Positions 6,369 to 10,697 of a stretch of 10,697 nt of DNA are shown in pieces. How positions within the stretch are numbered: the stretch's first letter is position 1; the number at the start of each line of letters is the position of its first letter. The stretch comes from Burkholderiales bacterium (GTDB lineage Bacteria; Pseudomonadota; Gammaproteobacteria; Burkholderiales; Burkholderiaceae_D). The notes below the pieces were generated by a model, which worked only from the letters and a program-made list of their open reading frames with translations, did no database searches and was not told where the DNA came from. The position numbers and the translations under genes were made by a program. The stretch spans positions 1-10,697 of the forward strand of contig JAGWUK010000052.1 of NCBI GenBank assembly GCA_028868455.1. Reading direction: 5' to 3'.

Positions 6369-8234
6369 ATGGCATTACTGCAGATTTCCGAACCCGGCAT
6401 GTCCACCGCACCGCACCAGCACAGACTGGCCGTCGGCATCGATCTTGGCACCACCAATTCACTGGTCGCCACTGTCCGCAACAGTATTCCGGAAGTATTG
6501 AACGATGAAGAAGGTCGTCCGCTGCTGCCGTCCGTCGTACGCTATTTGCCCAACGGGCACGCGCATATCGGTTACAAGGCGCAGGCCGAGCAGACCAACG
6601 ACCCACGCAACACGATTATCTCGGTCAAGCGCTTCATGGGACGCGGATTGCAGGACATCGCCTACACAGAAAATTTGCCCTACGATTTCCATGATGAACC
6701 CGGCATGGTGCAGATCAAAACGGTAGCAGGCATCAAGAGCCCGGTCGAAATTTCTGCACAAATTTTGGCAACCTTAAGACAGCAGGCGGAAGATGCGCTG
6801 GGTGACGATCTGGTTGGTGCGGTCATCACGGTGCCCGCTTATTTTGATGATGCCCAGCGACAAGCCACCAAAGATGCGGCCAAGCTAGCCGGGCTGAATG
6901 TCTTGCGCTTATTGAACGAACCTACTGCCGCAGCGATTGCCTATGGCCTCGACAATGCGTCGGAAGGTATTTATGCAGTCTACGATCTGGGCGGCGGCAC
7001 CTTTGATATCTCCATCCTGAAAATGAGTAAGGGTGTATTTGAAGTGCTCTCCACAGGTGGCGATTCTGCGCTCGGCGGCGATGATTTTGACCACCGCCTG
7101 TTTTGCTGGATACTGCAAGAATCGAAACTGGCGCCCCTATCGGACGAAGACACACGCCTGCTGATGGTGAAAGCACGCGAGGCGAAAGAGATCCTTTCAA
7201 CCAAGACATCCACCTGCATCGATGCAAAACTCGGCTCGGGCGAGAGCGTTCATTTACCGCTGAGCGCTGCGGTCTTTTCCGAAATCACACAGAACCTGGT
7301 CTTGAAAACCATGACGCCGTGCCGCAAAGCTCTACGCGATGCGAATTTATCCGTCGATGATGTAGACGGCGTCGTACTGGTTGGCGGTGCCACGCGCATG
7401 CCGCATGTACGCAAAGCCGTTGGCGAATTTTTCCAGACCACGCCGCTCGCCAATATTGACCCGGACAAAGTCGTGGCATTGGGTGCAGCAATTCAGGCCA
7501 ACCTGCTGGCCGGCAACCGCGCGCCCGGCGACGACTGGCTGCTGCTGGACGTGATTCCACTCTCGTTGGGTGTGGAAACCATGGGCGGACTGGCAGAAAA
7601 AGTTATTCCGCGTAATTCCACCATCCCTTGCGCACGCGCTCAGGAATTCACAACTTTCAAAGACGGCCAGACTGCCCTGGCGATACATATTGTTCAGGGT
7701 GAACGTGAATTAGTCAGCGAATGTCGCTCACTGGCACGCTTTGAATTGCGCGGCATTCCGCCGATGGCCGCTGGCGCAGCGCGCATCCGCATTACGTATC
7801 AGGTGGACGCCGACGGATTACTGTCCGTTTCGGCACGCGAATTACGCTCCGGCGTGGAAGCTTCAATCACGGTCAAGCCTTCGTACGGGCTTGGCGACGA
7901 AGAAATTACGCGCATGTTGCAGGATTCATTTGCATCTGCAGGCACAGATATGCAAGAACGCGCACTGCGCGAAGAACGTGTCGAAGCCGAACGTATTTTG
8001 CTGGCCACCCAGTCGGCACTGACAGCGGATGCGCATTTATTGTCTGCCTCGGAAACGTCCGGCATCCAGCAATTAATGGACACGGTGCGTGCATTGTCGC
8101 AGCAGGACGATCATCAAGCCCTGCACGCTGCCGTTGAGGCTCTGGCACTTGGCACCGAAGAATTTGCCGCGCGCCGTATGGATCAGAGCGTACGCACTGC
8201 GCTGACCGGAAAAAAACTCGATGAGATCGCCTGA
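6369..8234 (+). CDS. hscA: Hsp70-type chaperone HscA
   Basis: The 621-residue specialised Hsp70 uses ATP, with HscB, to drive cluster release from IscU by binding its LPPVK motif. The ATPase domain (about 19-385) shows phosphate loop 1 DLGTTNSLV (25-33), phosphate loop 2 DLGGGTFD (206-213) and the adenosine motif [10 protein letters not shown] (336-345). The linker [11 protein letters not shown] (391-401) leads to a beta-sandwich substrate domain (about 402-505) and a shortened helical lid to residue 621. The start at ATG 6369 gives the beginning [10 protein letters not shown], which I recall from betaproteobacterial HscA, but no Shine-Dalgarno precedes it. The next ATG (6399) also lacks one. 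An in-frame stop at 6339 limits any further extension. Confidence 0.95.
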   Translation: MALLQISEPGMSTAPHQHRLAVGIDLGTTNSLVATVRNSIPEVLNDEEGRPLLPSVVRYLPNGHAHIGYKAQAEQTNDPRNTIISVKRFMGRGLQDIAYTENLPYDFHDEPGMVQIKTVAGIKSPVEISAQILATLRQQAEDALGDDLVGAVITVPAYFDDAQRQATKDAAKLAGLNVLRLLNEPTAAAIAYGLDNASEGIYAVYDLGGGTFDISILKMSKGVFEVLSTGGDSALGGDDFDHRLFCWILQESKLAPLSDEDTRLLMVKAREAKEILSTKTSTCIDAKLGSGESVHLPLSAAVFSEITQNLVLKTMTPCRKALRDANLSVDDVDGVVLVGGATRMPHVRKAVGEFFQTTPLANIDPDKVVALGAAIQANLLAGNRAPGDDWLLLDVIPLSLGVETMGGLAEKVIPRNSTIPCARAQEFTTFKDGQTALAIHIVQGERELVSECRSLARFELRGIPPMAAGAARIRITYQVDADGLLSVSARELRSGVEASITVKPSYGLGDEEITRMLQDSFASAGTDMQERALREERVEAERILLATQSALTADAHLLSASETSGIQQLMDTVRALSQQDDHQALHAAVEALALGTEEFAARRMDQSVRTALTGKKLDEIA

Positions 8235-8259
8235 TCAACCTTTACCGTAAGAGACTTTT

Positions 8260-8598
8260 ATGCCCCAAATTATCATTTTGCCACACGCCGAACTCTGCCC
8301 GGATGGCGCGGTCATCGAAGCGCCGGAAGGTAAATCTCTGTGCGAAGCCCTGGTCGAAAACGATGTCGAAATTGAACATGCCTGCGAAATGTCGTGCGCC
8401 TGCACCACCTGTCACGTCGTGGTACGAGAAGGTTTTCAGTCACTCAATGAATCCAGTGAAGATGAAGAAGATTTACTGGATGCCGCCTGGGGCCTGGAAG
8501 CCACTTCACGCCTCTCCTGTCAGGTAAAACTTGGCAAGCAGGATATTACGATTGAAATTCCGCGTTACACCATCAACCACGCGCGCGAAAATCACTAA
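8260..8598 (+). CDS. fdx: Isc-system [2Fe-2S] ferredoxin
   Basis: This 112-residue adrenodoxin-type ferredoxin donates electrons to cluster assembly on IscU. Ligands are C42, C48, C51 (in HACEMSCACTTCHV) and C87 (in SRLSCQ); C46 is the conserved extra cysteine near the cluster known from E. coli Fdx. The acidic stretch ESSEDEEDLLDAAWGLE (64-80) is the usual partner-binding surface. The start ATG 8260 has AAGAGA five bases upstream and lies 25 bases after hscA. Confidence 0.96.
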   Translation: MPQIIILPHAELCPDGAVIEAPEGKSLCEALVENDVEIEHACEMSCACTTCHVVVREGFQSLNESSEDEEDLLDAAWGLEATSRLSCQVKLGKQDITIEIPRYTINHARENH

Positions 8599-8612
8599 AC
8601 AAACGCGGTGCC

Positions 8613-8636
8613 TGCGCGGCCTGCCAAAGGCGCGCA
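8613..8636 (+). repeat. GC-rich hairpin in the fdx-iscX gap
   Basis: TGCGCGGCCT (8613-8622) pairs with AGGCGCGCA (8628-8636), with one bulged G and a 5-base loop. Only TTT follows, so it is at best a partial terminator. It could attenuate or process the transcript before iscX; the sequence alone does not prove a function. Confidence 0.35.
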
Positions 8637-8660
8637 TTTCAGCGATCACCAAGCATCGTC

Positions 8661-8666
8661 AAGGAG
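8661..8666 (+). promoter_or_regulatory. iscX: Ribosome-binding site that fixes the iscX start
   Basis: AAGGAG lies seven bases before ATG 8674. The same frame is open from 8608, but only the 8674 start has a ribosome-binding site and gives the family N-terminus MKWTDI. Confidence 0.85.
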
Positions 8667-8673
8667 CCCAAGC

Positions 8674-8868
8674 ATGAAATGGACAGACATCACACAAATC
8701 GCCGAAAGCCTGTACGACAAGTTTCCGGAAATTGATCCGCTGACGATACGCTTCACCGATTTGCACAACTGGGTTGTTGGTCTCGACGGTTTTGACGACG
8801 ACCACCAGCACGGCGGCGAAAAAATTCTGGAAGCCATACAAATGGCATGGATAGACGAAGCCAGATAA
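8674..8868 (+). CDS. iscX: IscX, small acidic Fe-S assembly regulator
   Basis: The 64-residue acidic protein matches IscX (YfhJ), with MKWTD near the start, RFTDLHNWV (27-35), the acidic DGFDDDHQ (38-45) and EKILEAIQMAWIDEA near the end. IscX binds IscS at the IscU/frataxin surface and slows or tunes sulfur transfer depending on iron; it may also bind iron. It is the usual last gene of isc operons and sits 75 bases after fdx. Confidence 0.93.
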   Translation: MKWTDITQIAESLYDKFPEIDPLTIRFTDLHNWVVGLDGFDDDHQHGGEKILEAIQMAWIDEAR

Positions 8869-9099
8869 ACCGCGACGAATTGCAGCACAGTTTTTCATTG
8901 CAGCCCCTATCGGGAAAAGAATCATATCTTGCCGAAAAGCCAGAAACCTTTTAGTATTTTAAGTCTGCCTTTTCACCTTATGATTTATTGACTCAGGCAG
9001 AAAGTTTGTTCACGTCTGACGAGTAACGATTGCTACTGATGGGGTGCACACTCACCTCGTCCGGGCACCAACCGAGAAGTGATGCACAAGGATCCTGCA
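8869..9099. other. Non-coding gap between iscX and the histidine kinase
   Basis: There is no credible gene and no convincing terminator in these 231 bases. The octamer ATTGCAGC occurs twice (8879-8886 and 8897-8904). TCTGCCT (8964-8970) and AGGCAGA (8995-9001) form a 7-bp inverted repeat enclosing a TTGACT. A weak promoter-like pair is TTGCCG (8929-8934) and TAGTAT (8952-8957), spaced by 17 bases and four of six at each hexamer. The kinase promoter probably lies here but cannot be fixed. Confidence 0.5.
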
Positions 9100-10697
9100 A
9101 TGCGGTTTCGACACCTTTTTTCTGCCTTGCGCAGCCGTATCACACTCAGACTGGCAATTATCCTGGCGGTGGTATTTGGGTTGACTGTCCCCGCCGCAAT
9201 CCTGATTCCCTACCATTTACACTCCATCGAAATTGCGGCGCGTGCGCGCAATACCGAAGATCACAACCGTCTGGTGGATATTCTGTCTGTGATTCTGAGC
9301 GAACCTCTGTGGCAAATTACGCCAGAAATCGCCAATATTTCCAGCGAAGTCGTCTATTCTGACCCGCGCGTTGCGACGATCGAAGTCATCACTTTGCCAG
9401 ACCGCAAAGAGTTTATTCGCAATGATTCCCGCAAAAAACTGCAGAAAGGCCCGTTCACCAGCATGGTCAGGGAAATCAAGCATGGTGGGCAGGTCATCGG
9501 TGAAGTGCGGCTCACGATGGCCGAAGATTTATTGCGCGAGAGTCTGGCTTCGGATTTTCGCCGCTATGTCACCACCGCCTTTTTGTCATTAATACTGGCC
9601 ATTATTTTCATTCTGCTGGTTCTGCAATGGCGCCTCGTCAAACCTGTGCGCATGCTGATGGATGAGTCAGACCGCCTGGCAAACGGCGAACTGAATGACC
9701 CTATCGCCTTGAACCGCGAGGACGAGTTGGGCCATTTGTCGAATAGTCTGGAAGCAACGCGCCAGGCATTGAAGCGTTCGTTCGGTGAACTCGAAATCAA
9801 GAATCAGCAATTACTGGAATATTCCGGCACGCTGGAATCCAAGGTCCGTCAGCGCACACAAGAACTCGAAAGCGTGAATCAAAACCTGGAAGCGGCACTC
9901 AACAACGTCAATTCAGCGCAAGCAGAACTGGCGCGCGTAGAACGCATGGCCGCATTGGGATCCATGGTTGCCGGCGTGGCACATGAACTGAATACACCGC
10001 TGGGCAACTGCCTGCTGGTCGCCAGCACACTCGAAGAAGAAACCAAACAGTTAGTACAATTGGTAGAAAACGGCAGAATGCGGCGATCAGACCTGACCCG
10101 TTTCACCACAACGGCAATGGATTCAACCAAACTCCTGATGCGCGGCTTACAACAGTCGGCGCATCTGGTCGGCGACTTCAAACAAGTGGCAGTTGACCAG
10201 TCCAGCGCACAAAGGCGCAAGTTTGGCTTACTGGTCATGTTGCAGGAACTCAGCGCGCTGCTGCATTCCAGCTTGCGAAAGACGCCGTACACGCTGGAAC
10301 TGGATATTCCCGACGACATACAACTCGATAGTTATCCAGGCTTACTGGGGCAGGTTTTTACGAATCTGGTCAACAACGCCGTCGCACACGGCCTGGAAGG
10401 ACGTAGCGAAGGCCATATGCACTGCACCGCTGAGTTACAGGGCGACCAAGTCTTAATCGTCTTTTCGGATGATGGCAAAGGCATTCCTCAGGAAATCATC
10501 AACAGAATATTCGAACCATTCTTCACCACCAAGTTCGGCCAGGGCGGCAGCGGACTGGGTCTTAGTATTACGTTCAACATCATTACTAATGTGCTGGGCG
10601 GCACCATTCATGCGTCCAGCATCATCGATGTCGGCACCCGGTTTGAATTAAAGATCCCGCTGATCGCACCCGGCGACCCGGAACCCAGTGATCCGTT
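9100..10697 (+). CDS. Membrane sensor histidine kinase (3' end missing)
   Basis: The frame is open to the window end, giving at least 532 residues. Order: transmembrane helix about 14-36; a periplasmic sensor of about 120 residues containing LSEPLWQI (66-73) and SDPRV (87-91), the helix-plus-dimer style seen in many PAS/Cache-like sensors; transmembrane helix about 158-176; HAMP about 177-230; a long coiled coil to about 285; HisKA with H295 in GVAHELNTPLGN; and HATPase with the N box NLVNNA (422-427), G1 DDGKGI (457-462), FEPFFTTK, and G2 GGSGLGLS (482-489). It should autophosphorylate in response to an unknown signal; no response regulator is visible. The chosen ATG 9100 has AAGGA seven bases upstream; ATG 9082 or GTG 9079 are in-frame alternatives. 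A link to the isc operon is not indicated. Confidence 0.88.
   Translation, partial: MRFRHLFSALRSRITLRLAIILAVVFGLTVPAAILIPYHLHSIEIAARARNTEDHNRLVDILSVILSEPLWQITPEIANISSEVVYSDPRVATIEVITLPDRKEFIRNDSRKKLQKGPFTSMVREIKHGGQVIGEVRLTMAEDLLRESLASDFRRYVTTAFLSLILAIIFILLVLQWRLVKPVRMLMDESDRLANGELNDPIALNREDELGHLSNSLEATRQALKRSFGELEIKNQQLLEYSGTLESKVRQRTQELESVNQNLEAALNNVNSAQAELARVERMAALGSMVAGVAHELNTPLGNCLLVASTLEEETKQLVQLVENGRMRRSDLTRFTTTAMDSTKLLMRGLQQSAHLVGDFKQVAVDQSSAQRRKFGLLVMLQELSALLHSSLRKTPYTLELDIPDDIQLDSYPGLLGQVFTNLVNNAVAHGLEGRSEGHMHCTAELQGDQVLIVFSDDGKGIPQEIINRIFEPFFTTKFGQGGSGLGLSITFNIITNVLGGTIHASSIIDVGTRFELKIPLIAPGDPEPSDP

Noticed and set aside
8879..8904. Direct repeat ATTGCAGC twice, 18 bases apart
   Set aside because: Eight bases and two copies are too little to call an array, iterons or an attachment site; no integrase or replication gene is near.
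8941..8960. Possible terminator AAAAG...CTTTT followed by AGTATTTT near 8936-8960
   Set aside because: The stem is only five weak A/T-rich pairs with an eight-base loop, not stable enough to call.
9030..9362. A 110-codon + strand open frame starting before the kinase
   Set aside because: It overlaps the kinase in another frame, gives a low-complexity unfamiliar product, and the kinase frame carries transmembrane and HAMP/HisKA features from 9100.
1..10697. Search for a CRISPR array, transposase, phage, toxin-antitoxin or defence genes
   Set aside because: No spaced repeats, insertion-sequence ends or such protein motifs were seen; all genes are housekeeping or metabolic and in one orientation.

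Overview
The window looks like chromosomal DNA of a betaproteobacterium, most likely of the Oxalobacteraceae (Herminiimonas, Janthinobacterium or Collimonas type). That placement is an inference from memory: protein wording (IscR, the HscA N-terminus), moderate-to-high GC and gene order fit this group, but no search was run. All recognised genes are on the + strand and the region reads as ordinary, intact core genome with no sign of mobile DNA.

Bases 1-2650 hold the end of a lysine-catabolic unit. The 3' part of a lysine 6-dehydrogenase/saccharopine-dehydrogenase family gene (cut by the window start) is followed by a complete ALDH7-type aldehyde dehydrogenase (amaB-like). Together they fit oxidation of lysine-derived 2-aminoadipate semialdehyde to 2-aminoadipate. 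A 12/13-bp inverted repeat lies between the two genes and a clear intrinsic terminator closes the unit.

Bases 2650-3122 hold a small stand-alone gene for a Cdd1-type helix-hairpin-helix protein. A perfect 14-bp palindrome abuts its candidate -10 element.

Bases 3140-8868 are a complete isc operon for iron-sulfur cluster assembly, in the canonical order iscR, iscS, iscU, iscA, hscB, hscA, fdx, iscX. A good sigma70 promoter sits upstream, with an IscR type-1-like operator starting inside its -10. IscS supplies sulfur, IscU is the scaffold, HscA/HscB release the cluster, Fdx gives electrons, IscA is an A-type carrier, IscX tunes IscS, and IscR senses [2Fe-2S] and should repress the operon. All key catalytic and ligand residues are present. 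Mild oddities are a longer spacing of IscR cluster cysteines with a histidine-rich tail, a 15-residue IscS N-terminal extension, and hscA lacking a visible Shine-Dalgarno behind a small hairpin.

Bases 8869-9099 are non-coding. From 9100 to the window end runs a membrane sensor histidine kinase, cut by the window end and with no visible functional link to isc. I see no convincing undescribed system; the most useful leads are regulatory sites.
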